Both the position numbers and the translations under genes were made by a program. A model generated the notes under the pieces. That model saw only the letters and a list, made by a program, of their open reading frames with translations, was not told the DNA's origin and did not search any database. Below are positions 1 through 8,748 of a DNA stretch of 64,000 nucleotides, in pieces; the first letter of the stretch is position 1, and every line of letters begins with the position of its first letter. The DNA is from JBARKJ01 sp963698885 (GTDB taxonomy: Bacteria > Nitrospirota > JACRHJ01): assembly GCA_963698885.1 (NCBI GenBank), contig CAVOSJ010000003.1, forward strand, positions 310,001 through 374,000, read 5' to 3'.

Positions 1-444
1 AGGATGCGGGCGGAAGAGGGGGCAAATCTCGACGCCGATATCCGGAACCGCTCGTTGACCATCTCTCTCGGTCTGGACGAAGTAGCGAAACGCTCCCCGG
101 AGGTAGTGAAGGAGTACCAGGCGAAGCTCAAGGAGAGAGTGGAGAAACTCGCCCAGGGAATCGAACTGGATGGGGAACGGCTGGCGCAGGAAGCGGCGCT
201 GATGGCGGACAGGTGCGACGTGACCGAGGAGGTCGTCCGCGGCAGGAGCCATCTGGCCCAACTGCACAAGATGCTGGACGAAGGCGGCCCGGTAGGCAGG
301 AAGCTGGACTTCCTCATTCAGGAGATAAACCGGGAGTTGAACACCGTCGGGAGCAAGTCCTCGGATTTTGAAATCGCGAAACGCGTAATCGAGATGAAAG
401 CGGAGATGGAGAAAATACGCGAACAGGTGCAGAATATTGAGTAG
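1..444 (+). CDS. yicC: YicC family endoribonuclease, 5' partial
   Basis: This is the C-terminal half of a YicC-type protein (family usually near 290 aa); the gene enters from the left edge. The conserved R-x-E-E-G-x-x-L block lies at the very start, followed by a helical region and the family's closing signature: GRKLDFLIQEINRE, then NTVGSKSS and a terminal EKIREQVQNIE. The Met codon at 4 is internal, not a start. The family is known as an RNase involved in RNA turnover and stationary-phase fitness. It overlaps gmk by 8 nt, the common yicC–gmk–rpoZ order. Identity is secure; the N-terminal half cannot be seen. Confidence 0.93.
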   Translation, partial: RMRAEEGANLDADIRNRSLTISLGLDEVAKRSPEVVKEYQAKLKERVEKLAQGIELDGERLAQEAALMADRCDVTEEVVRGRSHLAQLHKMLDEGGPVGRKLDFLIQEINRELNTVGSKSSDFEIAKRVIEMKAEMEKIREQVQNIE

Positions 445-1051
445 CAAAGGACTGCTGTTTATAGTGTCGGCGCCGTCCGGCGCTGGCAAGACTACTCTTT
501 GCAAGGAGCTTGCCGGGTATCTTCCGGATATATCTCATGCGATTTCGCATACCACGAGGTCGCCCCGGCCCACCGAAAAAGAGGGCGAGCATTATTATTT
601 TGTATCCGAAACGGAATTTAAGAAACTGGCCGGAGAGGGCGGTTTTGTGGAATACGCCACCGTGCACGGCCATCTCTATGGGACATCGAAGAAGGAGCTG
701 GACCGGATATTCGGCCAGGGAAAAGACGTAATCCTGGACATAGACACCCAGGGCGCGATGCAGATAAGACAGTCCGGCATCCAGGGTGTATTCATCTTTA
801 TACTGCCGCCGTCCATGGAAGAGCTGGAAAGACGGCTCCGGGGAAGGGACTCGGACGACGAGGCGGAAATAGCCAGAAGGCTAAAAAGGGCGGTGGAGGA
901 GCTGGACAGCTTCGACCGGTACGACTACATAATTATTAACGATAACCTGGGGAAGGCGTTAGAGGCCCTGAGATCGGTAATCCTGGCGGAGAGATGCAGG
1001 CTGGCGAATGTTGATGCCGCCGCCACGAGAAAAAAATTCGGGCTTGCCTGA
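437..1051 (+). CDS. gmk: Guanylate kinase
   Basis: Cytosolic enzyme that phosphorylates GMP to GDP with ATP. The P-loop GAGKT is at residues 15–19 after the SAPS lead-in. The GMP-binding SHTTRSPRP and GEHYYFV segments follow, then LDIDTQGA and the C-terminal lid helix region. At 204 aa it matches bacterial Gmk. The start is TTG at 437, inside the yicC stop region, so translation is probably coupled to yicC. The order gmk–rpoZ–coaBC is common and supports the call. Confidence 0.96.
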   Translation: MSSKGLLFIVSAPSGAGKTTLCKELAGYLPDISHAISHTTRSPRPTEKEGEHYYFVSETEFKKLAGEGGFVEYATVHGHLYGTSKKELDRIFGQGKDVILDIDTQGAMQIRQSGIQGVFIFILPPSMEELERRLRGRDSDDEAEIARRLKRAVEELDSFDRYDYIIINDNLGKALEALRSVILAERCRLANVDAAATRKKFGLA

Positions 1052-1077
1052 GGCAGGCGATAACGGGAGGAAATGAA

Positions 1078-1506
1078 TTGGACATTATAAAACTGCCGAT
1101 AGAGTATGGTAACGAACTTTTCGACAGCCGTTTCAGGCTGGTGCTTGTCGTCGCCCAGAGGGGGAGACAGCTCACGGAAGGCTCTCCCGCACTGGTCAAG
1201 AAAAAGTATGTGAAGAACATCAGTCTTGCTTTGGAAGAGGCTATAGAAGGGAAGCTCAAGTACCTGACCGGCGAGGATGCCAAGCGGGCCAGGGAGTACG
1301 AATATCGGATGAGGCGCGAGAGGATAGCCAAAGATAGCATGGAAGAGGCCGCCGCCGCATCCCTGGAGAAGATAGAAGAGATAAAAGAGGCGTACAAGGC
1401 GGAGACGGCGGTCGTGTCCGAAGCGGTGCCCGAAAGCGCCGAGATTGAAGAAGATATCATTCCCGAAGATGAGGAAGAGTCCCAGGAAGAAGGCTCCGAG
1501 GAATAA
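1078..1506 (+). CDS. rpoZ: RNA polymerase omega subunit with long acidic tail
   Basis: Small RNA polymerase subunit that helps fold and retain beta prime. Residues near 15–35 (SRFRLVLVVAQRGRQL) match the omega core, followed by a helical section. At 142 aa it is clearly longer than the roughly 70–90 aa usual for omega. The extra C-terminal 50 or so residues are very rich in Glu (DEEESQEEGSEE at the end). The start is TTG with GGGAGG upstream. Position between gmk and coaBC is typical. The core call is firm; a role for the acidic tail is unknown. Confidence 0.88.
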   Translation: MDIIKLPIEYGNELFDSRFRLVLVVAQRGRQLTEGSPALVKKKYVKNISLALEEAIEGKLKYLTGEDAKRAREYEYRMRRERIAKDSMEEAAAASLEKIEEIKEAYKAETAVVSEAVPESAEIEEDIIPEDEEESQEEGSEE

Positions 1507-1512
1507 CCGCCG

Positions 1513-2721
1513 ATGGGTCAGCCGCTGGATGGTAAGGAGATAATTTTAGGGGTTACCGGCGGCATCGCGGCTTATAAGTCCTGCGAGCTCGTCCGGGGTC
1601 TCCGTGAGAAGGGCGCGTCCGTGAGCGTCGTGATGACGGAGGCCGCCCGCAAGTTCATCTCGCCGCTTACATTTTCCGCGCTTTCCGGCAGAGAAGTGGG
1701 GACGGACCTTTTCGAGTCCCGGGGCCCCATGCCTCATATCGATTTAACCGCCAGGGCGGACGCGTTCATCGTCGCACCCGCCACCGCGAATATTATCGGA
1801 AAAGCCGCAAACGGGATTGCCGACGACCTGCTGTCCACGATGCTCATGGCCGCAAAATGCCCGGTGCTTTTCGCCCCCGCGATGAACTGCCGGATGTTTG
1901 ACAGTCCCGCGCTCCAGAATAACCTGAAAACCTTGAAAGACAGGGGCGTCCTGTTTGCCGGGCCGGACAAGGGCCCGATGGCGTGCAACGAGTTCGGATG
2001 GGGCAGGATGAGCGAGACCACCTACATCCTGCATGCGGCGCTTTCGTTATTCAGGGAGAAGACGCTTTCCGGCAGAAAAATCCTGGTAACTGCCGGTCCG
2101 ACATATGAGGACCTGGACCCTGTAAGGTTCATCGGGAACCGATCCACCGGCAGGATGGGCTTCGCGGTCGCGAAAGAGGCTATGGCCCGGGGAGCCGAAG
2201 TAACTTTGATTTACGGACCTACCGCGCTCACGCCGCCTTCGGGAGTCAAAGCGATACCGGTCCGCTCGGCTAAGGAGATGGAGAAGGCGGCGCTGGGCGC
2301 CTTCAAGGGAGCGGATATAGCCGTCATGGCCGCCGCGGTATCCGATTTCGCCCCGTCGGAATATTCCCCGGCCAAAATAAAAAAAGGTGGCCTGGAAAAT
2401 TATTCTTTGAAACTGCTGCGGACTCCTGATATATTAAGCGCCCTTGGAAAGATGAAGAAAAAGGGGCAGGTGGTAATCGGTTTTGCCGCGGAGACCGATG
2501 ACGTTGGCCCCAACGCGCAGAAGAAACTTAAAGAAAAGAACGCTGATCTCGTCGCGGCTAACCTTGTCGGAAAAGACACCGGCTTCGGGAGCCTGGAGAA
2601 CAGGCTTTATATATACGATAAAAACGGGCTTGCCATGGATACGGGGCTCGTCTCAAAAGATGAGGCCGCCGGCATGCTTATGGACTGCGCCGCCGGCCTG
2701 CCGCTGCTGAAAGTAATTTAA
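1513..2721 (+). CDS. coaBC: Bifunctional phosphopantothenoylcysteine decarboxylase / phosphopantothenate–cysteine ligase
   Basis: Two-domain coenzyme A biosynthesis enzyme of normal length (402 aa). The N-terminal FMN-dependent CoaC domain shows GVTGGIAAYK near residue 14, the PHIDL histidine segment, APATANIIGK, and PAMNCRMF as the variant of the PxMNxxMW substrate motif. The C-terminal CoaB ligase domain starts near residue 190 with TAGPTYEDLDPVRFIGN and STGRMGF, followed by the lysine-bearing PAKIKK. It adds cysteine to 4'-phosphopantothenate, then decarboxylates the product. It lies 6 nt after rpoZ. Confidence 0.97.
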   Translation: MGQPLDGKEIILGVTGGIAAYKSCELVRGLREKGASVSVVMTEAARKFISPLTFSALSGREVGTDLFESRGPMPHIDLTARADAFIVAPATANIIGKAANGIADDLLSTMLMAAKCPVLFAPAMNCRMFDSPALQNNLKTLKDRGVLFAGPDKGPMACNEFGWGRMSETTYILHAALSLFREKTLSGRKILVTAGPTYEDLDPVRFIGNRSTGRMGFAVAKEAMARGAEVTLIYGPTALTPPSGVKAIPVRSAKEMEKAALGAFKGADIAVMAAAVSDFAPSEYSPAKIKKGGLENYSLKLLRTPDILSALGKMKKKGQVVIGFAAETDDVGPNAQKKLKEKNADLVAANLVGKDTGFGSLENRLYIYDKNGLAMDTGLVSKDEAAGMLMDCAAGLPLLKVI

Positions 2722-2742
2722 GCGAAAGGGAGATTTCAAAAG

Positions 2743-3894
2743 ATGAGCAGAATAAATTACCTCTTCACCTCGGAGTCCGTCACCGAGGGCCACCCTGATA
2801 AAATAGCCGACCAGATTTCCGACGCTATCCTTGACGCGATAATAAAGGACGATCCCACAGCGAGGGTGGCCTGCGAGACGCTGGTCACCACCGGAATGGC
2901 CATGATCGCCGGCGAGATAACGACGAGTACCTATGTCCATATACCCGAAATAGTCAGGAACACCATAAAAGACATCGGATACACCCGCGCAAAATACGGC
3001 TTCGACTACGAGACCTGCGCAATAATCAGCTCCATAGACAGGCAGTCTCCGGACATTGCGATGGGCGTGGACACAGGCGGCGCGGGAGACCAGGGACTGA
3101 TGTTCGGCTTCGCGTGCGACGAAACTGCGGAGTTGATGCCGCTTCCGATAATGCTTGCCCACAAACTTACCAGGAAGCTCGCCGAGGTGCGTAAAAACGA
3201 CGTGCTTACCTACCTGCGGCCGGATGGTAAATCGCAGGTAACGGTAGAGTACAGGGACAGGAAACCGTACAAGGTGAGGACGGTGGTCATATCCACCCAG
3301 CACAGCCCGGATATAACGCTGAAAGAGCTCCGCGAGGATATCGTGCAGAGGGTAATAAAACCCGTGATCCCGAAGGAACTTTTTGACGAGGAAGATATCG
3401 TTTATCATATCAATCCGACTGGCAGGTTCGTCATCGGCGGTCCGCAGGGCGACACCGGGCTCACCGGGCGGAAGATAATCGTGGACAGCTACGGCGGAGT
3501 CGGAAGCCACGGCGGCGGCGCTTTCTCCGGCAAGGACCCCTCCAAAGTCGACCGCTCCGCATCGTACATGGCGCGCTACGTGGCGAAGAACCTTGTCGCC
3601 GCCGGTATATGCGAGCGCTGCGAGGTACAGCTCGCATACGCCATCGGCGTAGCCGAACCGGTATCCATCCTTGTCGATACCTACAAAACCGGGAAGATCC
3701 CGCAGGAGAAAATCGTCCAGCTTGTAAGGGACCATTTCGACATGACCCCCAACGGGATAATAAAGTCGCTCGACCTCAGGAAGCCCATATACAAGCAGAC
3801 CGCGGCGTACGGGCATTTCGGGAGGAATGAGCCCGGTTTCACCTGGGAGAAGACGGACGTGGCAAAATCCCTTAAGAAGGAGGCAGGCATATAA
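2743..3894 (+). CDS. metK: S-adenosylmethionine synthetase
   Basis: Makes S-adenosylmethionine from methionine and ATP. Signatures in order are TEGHPDKIADQISDAILD near residue 14, GAGDQGLMFG near 117, and GGGAFSGKDPSKVDRS near 255; the 383 aa length is standard. An AAAGGGAG ribosome site precedes the ATG. The stop overlaps the ahcY start by one base (TAATG), so synthesis of SAM and removal of its by-product SAH are co-expressed. I saw no SAM-riboswitch-like structure in the 21 nt upstream gap. Confidence 0.98.
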   Translation: MSRINYLFTSESVTEGHPDKIADQISDAILDAIIKDDPTARVACETLVTTGMAMIAGEITTSTYVHIPEIVRNTIKDIGYTRAKYGFDYETCAIISSIDRQSPDIAMGVDTGGAGDQGLMFGFACDETAELMPLPIMLAHKLTRKLAEVRKNDVLTYLRPDGKSQVTVEYRDRKPYKVRTVVISTQHSPDITLKELREDIVQRVIKPVIPKELFDEEDIVYHINPTGRFVIGGPQGDTGLTGRKIIVDSYGGVGSHGGGAFSGKDPSKVDRSASYMARYVAKNLVAAGICERCEVQLAYAIGVAEPVSILVDTYKTGKIPQEKIVQLVRDHFDMTPNGIIKSLDLRKPIYKQTAAYGHFGRNEPGFTWEKTDVAKSLKKEAGI

Positions 3895-5150
3895 TGGAAT
3901 TCGACGTCAAAGACCTTGGACTTGCGGAGAAGGGGAAGCTCCGGATAGAATGGGCGAACCAGAACATGCCCGTGCTGAACCTTATCATGAAGAGGTTTGC
4001 GAAAGAAAAGCCGCTGAAGGGCGTGCGGCTTGGACTTTGCCTGCATGTCACCACGGAGACCGCGAGCCTGTGCAAGACACTGAAAGCGGCGGGCGCCGAA
4101 GTTTCCATCTGCGCAAGCAACCCGCTCTCGACCCAGGACGACGTGGCGGCCTCGCTTGTTAAGCATGACAAGATTTCCGTCTTCGCCATAAAGGGCGAGG
4201 ACAACGAAACCTATTACAAACACATCAATGCAGTCCTCGATACAAAACCGATGATGACGATGGACGACGGCGCGGACTTAGTCTCCACCATCCATTCCGA
4301 GCGGCCCGACCTGATAAAAAACATCATCGGCGGCACGGAAGAGACGACCACTGGCGTGATACGCCTAAGAAGCATGGCGGAGAAAAAAGTATTAAAATTC
4401 CCGGTCGTGGCGGTAAACGACGCCGACACCAAGCACTTCTTCGACAACCGTTATGGCACCGGACAAAGCACTATAGACGGCATCATACGCGCGACCAACA
4501 GGCTGCTTGCGGGCACTTATTTCGTCGTAGCAGGATACGGCTGGTGCGGGCGTGGGCTCGCCCAGCGCGCTCAGGGGCTCGGCGCGAAGGTAATCGTGAC
4601 GGAAGTGGACCCGCTGAAGGCGCTCGAAGCCCTGATGGACGGCTATCAGGTGATGCCTATGGCCGATGCCGCGAAGTCAGGCGATTTTTTCTGCACCGTC
4701 ACCGGCGACGTCAACGTCATCCGGGGCGAGCATTTCAAAGCAATGAAAGACGGCGCGATAGTGGCCAACTCCGGCCATTTCAATGTCGAACTCGACCTGA
4801 TTTCATTGGAAGAGATGTCGAAGAAAAAGAGGCGCATCCGCGAGTTCGTCGAGGAATATACCCTGCCCACCGGCAGGAAGATAAACGTGCTGGGCGAGGG
4901 CAGGCTCGTGAACCTCGCGGCGGCGGAAGGGCATCCTTCAAGCGTCATGGACATGAGCTTCGCCAATCAGGCGCTCTCGGCTGAGTTTATGGTCAAGCAG
5001 GGTAAGGCACTGAAAAAGACCGTTTACGGTGTTCCAAAAGACATAGACGCGGAGATAGCCAGGCTGAAACTGGAGGCGATGGGGGTAAAGATAGACAAGC
5101 TCACCAAAGAACAGGAAGAGTATCTTTCCTCCTGGGAGATGGGTACATAA
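3894..5150 (+). CDS. ahcY: Adenosylhomocysteinase
   Basis: NAD-dependent enzyme that cleaves S-adenosylhomocysteine to adenosine and homocysteine, completing the methyl cycle begun by metK immediately upstream. Visible motifs: HVTTETASL near residue 52, DDGADL, GGTEETTTGVIRL, the substrate lysine/aspartate region VNDADTKHFFDNRYGTGQS, and the NAD-binding VVAGYGWCGRG. At 418 aa it is the short form that lacks the roughly 40-residue insertion of eukaryotic and many proteobacterial enzymes, a form common in archaea and thermophiles. A strong hairpin terminator follows. Confidence 0.97.
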   Translation: MEFDVKDLGLAEKGKLRIEWANQNMPVLNLIMKRFAKEKPLKGVRLGLCLHVTTETASLCKTLKAAGAEVSICASNPLSTQDDVAASLVKHDKISVFAIKGEDNETYYKHINAVLDTKPMMTMDDGADLVSTIHSERPDLIKNIIGGTEETTTGVIRLRSMAEKKVLKFPVVAVNDADTKHFFDNRYGTGQSTIDGIIRATNRLLAGTYFVVAGYGWCGRGLAQRAQGLGAKVIVTEVDPLKALEALMDGYQVMPMADAAKSGDFFCTVTGDVNVIRGEHFKAMKDGAIVANSGHFNVELDLISLEEMSKKKRRIREFVEEYTLPTGRKINVLGEGRLVNLAAAEGHPSSVMDMSFANQALSAEFMVKQGKALKKTVYGVPKDIDAEIARLKLEAMGVKIDKLTKEQEEYLSSWEMGT

Positions 5151-5174
5151 AAACCCACGCATGGACTAAACTTA

Positions 5175-5203
5175 AAAAAAGGCGTCGCAAGACGCCTTTT
5201 TTA
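5175..5203. terminator. Bidirectional intrinsic terminator after ahcY
   Basis: Perfect hairpin: stem GGCGTC / GACGCC extended by A and T tracts, with a GCAA tetraloop and a T run on the right. The A tract on the left means it could also stop leftward transcription from the NtrC-type gene. It ends the yicC–ahcY transcription unit. Confidence 0.9.
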
Positions 5204-5308
5204 TTTAAATAATTCTTTCCTTAAACTCATTTAACCCGCCGTTAATTAGCTTTTAATATTTGTGTGCTATATTATTATAAAAGTTCATAGCAAAGATGGA
5301 GGACGTGT

Positions 5309-5410
5309 ATGGGAACTGACATCGGATGCGGTAAGCACTACATTGCGTGCGCGGTATTTCTTTACCTTCTGGTCAGCCTTCAGAGGGCGTGGGCAGGCAT
5401 TCTTTTCTGA
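5309..5410 (+). CDS. Orphan 33-aa signal-peptide ORF
   Basis: Short ORF with a good GGAGG ribosome site 6 nt before the ATG. The product has a charged N-region (GKHY), a hydrophobic core (ACAVFLYLLVSL) and an AWA-type cleavage site, then stops four residues later. It ends 3 nt before the stop of the convergent regulator gene at 5414. An AT-rich stretch at 5240–5280 could hold its promoter. It may be the surviving 5' end of a lost secreted-protein gene, a tiny secreted peptide, or chance. I cannot choose between these by eye. Confidence 0.4.
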   Translation: MGTDIGCGKHYIACAVFLYLLVSLQRAWAGILF

Positions 5411-5413
5411 AGG

Positions 5414-6781
5414 TCAGAGGTTAAGACGGCGCATCTTCTCTATCAGGGTGGTGCGCTTCAAATTCAATAGCTCGGCGGCCTTTGTCTTAATGCCGCCGGT
5501 TTTTTTTAGGGCCATCCGTATCATCGCGGCCTCAAAACCTTCCAGCTCTTTTTCAAGGTCTGTCCCCTTGTCCGGTATCTGGGGCACGCTGTAAAACTCT
5601 TGCCCGGCAACTCCCAATATGGACTGCGGCAGAGCGCTTTCCTGGATATACTCTCCATCTGTAAGCGTGACCGCCCGTTCGATTACGTTCTCCAGTTCCC
5701 GGATATTCCCGGGCCATTCGTACGCCACGAGATAATCCATCACGCCGCTTGCCAGCCCCTTTATCCCTTTCTTAAGTTTTTCGTTGTACTTCCCTATGAA
5801 GTGAGCGGCCAGCATCGGGATATCCTCCGCCCGGTCTTTAAGTGAAGGCAGGTGGATGGGTATGACGTTCAGCCTGTAGAAAAGGTCGTCCCGGAACAGG
5901 CCCTTCTTCACCGCCTTTTCGAGGTCGGTATTCGTAGCTGAAATTATACGGACGTCGATCTTCATCGGTTTCGCCCCACCGACCCGCTCGATCTCCTTTT
6001 CCTGAAGCACACGGAGGAGCTTGCCCTGAAGGGCCATCGTCATCGAACCTATCTCGTCCAGGAACATCGTCCCGGTATTGGCCTGCTCGAACTTTCCCGG
6101 CTTGTTGGCGACCGCGCCGGTGAAGGAGCCCTTGACATGGCCGAAAAGCTCCGATTCCAGAAGCTCGCTCGGGATGGCGGCGCAGTTGATCGCGACAAAC
6201 GGGTTCTCTTTCCGCGGCCCGTTATAGTGGAGGGCCTTGGCGACGAGCTCTTTTCCGGTGCCTGAGTCGCCGGTGATGAGGACGGTACTGTCGGAATTAA
6301 CCACCCTCTCCATTATGGAAAATATTTCCTGCATCGGTCTGCTGGTCCCGATTATGTTATCGAACGTGTATTTTCCCTTCAGTTCCTTTTTTAAGGAGAT
6401 GTTCTCCAGCAGCAGGTTCCGCTTGTCCGCCGCCTGATGGATGATTATCTTCACCTCGTCAAGCTTTATGGGTTTTGTGATGTAGTCGAAGGCCCCATTT
6501 TTCATGGCTGTGATGGCAGTCTCCACCGAGGCGTAGCCGGTCATCATAATGACCATAACTTCCGGACGGTGCTTCCTGGCGAAATCAAGGAGGTCCATCC
6601 CGGATACGCCCGGCATCATCAAGTCGGTAATTATTAAATCTACCGGCTCTTTTTCGAGGAGCTTCATGCCCTCTCCGCCGTTGGAAGCCGGGATTATATT
6701 ATAACCCTCCCGTCCGAGCGCGATAGAAAGCGCCTCGCGGGTATTTTGTTCGTCATCGACTAAAAGGATAGTTTCGCGCAT
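5414..6781 (-). CDS. Sigma-54-dependent NtrC-family response regulator
   Basis: Three-domain enhancer-binding regulator, 455 aa. The N-terminal receiver domain has the acidic pair D9–D10 and phospho-acceptor D53 in ITDLMMPG. The central AAA+ domain has GDSGTGKE (Walker A), ELFGHVKGSFTGA (sigma-54 contact loop, GSFTGA in place of GAFTGA), and FLDEIGSM (Walker B). A C-terminal Fis-type helix-turn-helix (KTKAAELLNLKRTTL) binds DNA. I chose the ATG at 6781, preceded by TGAGGT, over an upstream in-frame TTG at 6805. No sensor kinase lies beside it, so the input signal is unknown. Confidence 0.94.
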   Translation of the reverse strand: MRETILLVDDEQNTREALSIALGREGYNIIPASNGGEGMKLLEKEPVDLIITDLMMPGVSGMDLLDFARKHRPEVMVIMMTGYASVETAITAMKNGAFDYITKPIKLDEVKIIIHQAADKRNLLLENISLKKELKGKYTFDNIIGTSRPMQEIFSIMERVVNSDSTVLITGDSGTGKELVAKALHYNGPRKENPFVAINCAAIPSELLESELFGHVKGSFTGAVANKPGKFEQANTGTMFLDEIGSMTMALQGKLLRVLQEKEIERVGGAKPMKIDVRIISATNTDLEKAVKKGLFRDDLFYRLNVIPIHLPSLKDRAEDIPMLAAHFIGKYNEKLKKGIKGLASGVMDYLVAYEWPGNIRELENVIERAVTLTDGEYIQESALPQSILGVAGQEFYSVPQIPDKGTDLEKELEGFEAAMIRMALKKTGGIKTKAAELLNLKRTTLIEKMRRLNL

Positions 6782-6855
6782 GATGACCTCAGAAAAAACG
6801 TTCAATTATAAGAATTTACCACTCAAGTTGGCTTTTATCAAGGAAAAACTTTTTC

Positions 6856-6883
6856 TTGACATTGAATCCGCCTCTGCTAAAAT
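6856..6883 (+). promoter_or_regulatory. Sigma-70-type promoter for the TPR–acc operon
   Basis: TTGACA, 16-nt spacer, TAAAAT, 35 nt before the ATG at 6919. It lies in the divergent gap between the NtrC-type gene and the TPR gene, and no other strong promoter is evident before thiE. Confidence 0.75.
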
Positions 6884-6918
6884 AGGGAAGTTTTGGAATT
6901 TATTGAGGAATTGCACTT

Positions 6919-8381
6919 ATGGCCACTCCCGTTTACGGTGAAGGGGGCGTTTCCCCGGAGATAGCGCGCCTCAGAGCCCAGTTAGCCAAAGACCCCGGGT
7001 CCAAGCTCTTCATGCCTCTTGCCGAGGAGTACCTCAAGGCCGGGATGGCCGAGGAGGCTATTTCCGCGCTGGAGAACGGCCTGAACGCCAACCCCTACTA
7101 CATGAGCGCGAAAGTGCTCCTTGGCAAGGCGTATCTGCAGAATGGGGACACCGGAAAGGCCAGAGAGCAGTTCGAGGCGGTGGTAAAGGCAATCCCGGAC
7201 AACCTGGTCGCGAACAGGAAGCTGGGCGAGATATATCTGGGCATGGGGATGATGGCGGAGGCTGTAAGCTCATTTCGGATAATTACGCTCCTGAACCCCA
7301 AGGACGAGGAGGCAAAGGCCCTGCTGAAGGAAGCGTCATCGCCGCGGGCCGCCAGTTCAGAGGAACCAGACGAAGAGGAACCAACTGGCGCGCAGGCTGA
7401 AGATGCTGAACCTGAGCCGCGGGAAAGTACGATATTCGATATTTCCGAAATAAGCCAGGCGGAGGAAGAGCCGGAGCCCGAAATAGACATCCCGCTCCCG
7501 GAAGACCAGTTCGCGGCGGCTTTCGAGCTTCCGGTGCCTGAGCCGGAATTCCCGTCAGTAGAGATTGAAGACTTCCAGACGGCGCCCGATGTATTTCCGG
7601 AAGTTGAAGCGATGCCGGAGCTGTATGATTTGCCTGAGCCGGACGTTCTACCGGCGATGGATGCTCTACCGGAGATGGACGCTTTACCGGAGATGGACGC
7701 TCTGCCTGAGCCGGAAGATATAGAAGCCGAAGCAATTCCAGAAATCGTAATGGAAGATGAAGTGGAGGGGCCGATACAGGCATATTCGATAGATGCCGCC
7801 CAGCCAGACGTTGAAGATATATTTTCAGCATATAAAGAGGGGGCCGCCGAAGACGAGAGCCATGAAAATCCGGCTGGGGTATATGAGATAACGGACGACC
7901 TGAGCTCTTTTGAGCTTGACGGGTTTGTGTATCAGGCCCCGAAGGAACAGGCGCGCCGCCGGAGACCGGACGGAAGGAAGTTTTCGAGACGGAGACTCTG
8001 GCGGAGTTATATGTCGCCCAGGGGTTCTACGACAGGGCCATAAACATCTATAAAAATCTCATCGTCATGTCTCCCGCGGACATGAGTCTCAAGCAGAAGC
8101 TCGAAGACCTCTACCTCCTGGCGAATATCGGGAAAAGGGGTCAACAGGAAGAGGCCAAAGACGTTTTGGATGCCGGCCTGGCGGGCGACGTCCTGCCACC
8201 CTGGGAGGATGAATCCCCGGAAGCAGACGCCATGGACTCCTGGGAGTTTTACGGCGAGCTGGGGAAGAGGACGGCTGAGAGCGGGGAACCGCCGAGGCCC
8301 CAGGTCAGATCGAAAAACCTGGAAGCAGTGAAGAGGCTGGAAGGATTCCTTGAAACTATCAGGAGAAAGGCCGGAAAATGA
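6919..8381 (+). CDS. TPR protein with acidic repeat linker (one-base frameshift)
   Basis: The N-terminal 150 residues form TPR repeats (AEEAISALENGLNANP, GKAREQFEAVVKAIPD). A long Glu/Pro-rich acidic linker follows, containing three MDALPE units. The first frame stops at 8043, but the clear C-terminal TPR (TETLAELYVAQGFYDRAI) and the rest continue in the frame ending at 8381. The shift must fall after a stop at 7917, most likely before about 7972. Restoring one missing base gives 487 aa. The protein overlaps the Roadblock gene by ATGA. It probably acts as a scaffold in cell polarity or motility; the function is not established. Confidence 0.8.
7657..7710 (+). repeat. Three tandem 18-bp units in the TPR gene linker
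   Basis: Three consecutive 18-bp units, each coding MDALPE, with third-position differences only. Flanking VLPAMDALPE-like and PEP segments look like older decayed copies. The repeat lies in the disordered acidic linker and probably varies in copy number. Confidence 0.85.
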
Positions 8382-8734
8382 GCTTTTCGGAAGTCCTCAA
8401 AGAACTGACGGAGGGTATACCGGGGTCTAAGGGCGCCGCTGTCGTCGGGATGGACGGAATAATAGTAGAAGAGCTTGCCGCTGAGGCGGGGGTGGACCTT
8501 CAGTCCGTGGGGGCGGAATATGGGAACCTCCTGAAAGGCGCACAGGCCGCGTCGCGCTCCCTTCAGATAGGCAGGACGGAAGAAATTTCCATTGCCGCCG
8601 AAAGGGCGTGGCTTGTCATGCGAAAGATTAATGACGATTATTTCATAGCCCTGCTGCTCTCTCCAGAATCGAACATGGGCAAGGGCCGGTTTCTGCTTAG
8701 GATTGCCGCGGACAAACTGATAAAAGAATTCTAA
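8378..8734 (+). CDS. Roadblock/LC7-domain protein
   Basis: A 118-aa single-domain protein. The pattern (a short N-terminal helix, GAAVVGMDGIIVEEL strand-turn-strand, a long helix around GAEYGNLLKGAQAAS, then ISIAAERAWLVMRKI) fits the Roadblock/LC7 fold of MglB-type regulators of small GTPases. It is translationally coupled to the TPR gene (ATGA overlap) and lies just before aroQ, an arrangement familiar from Geobacter-type genomes. I see no partner GTPase gene in the window. Family membership is likely; the partner is unknown. Confidence 0.8.
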   Translation: MSFSEVLKELTEGIPGSKGAAVVGMDGIIVEELAAEAGVDLQSVGAEYGNLLKGAQAASRSLQIGRTEEISIAAERAWLVMRKINDDYFIALLLSPESNMGKGRFLLRIAADKLIKEF

Positions 8735-8748
8735 CGGAGACCGGTTCC

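Noticed and set aside
2722..2742. SAM riboswitch before metK
   Set aside because: Only 21 nt separate coaBC and metK, with no room for the structure.
2653..3816. Long minus-strand open frame of 387 codons over coaBC–metK
   Set aside because: It lies antisense to metK, whose motifs are complete, and its translation has no family features; high-GC genes often leave such open shadows.
5262..5594. 110-codon plus-strand frame across the 3' end of the NtrC-type gene
   Set aside because: Most of it is antisense to the conserved Fis-like domain; only the shorter signal-peptide ORF in another frame has a ribosome site.
7657..7710. Short direct repeats taken as a CRISPR array
   Set aside because: The units are contiguous, without spacers, and encode a peptide repeat in frame.
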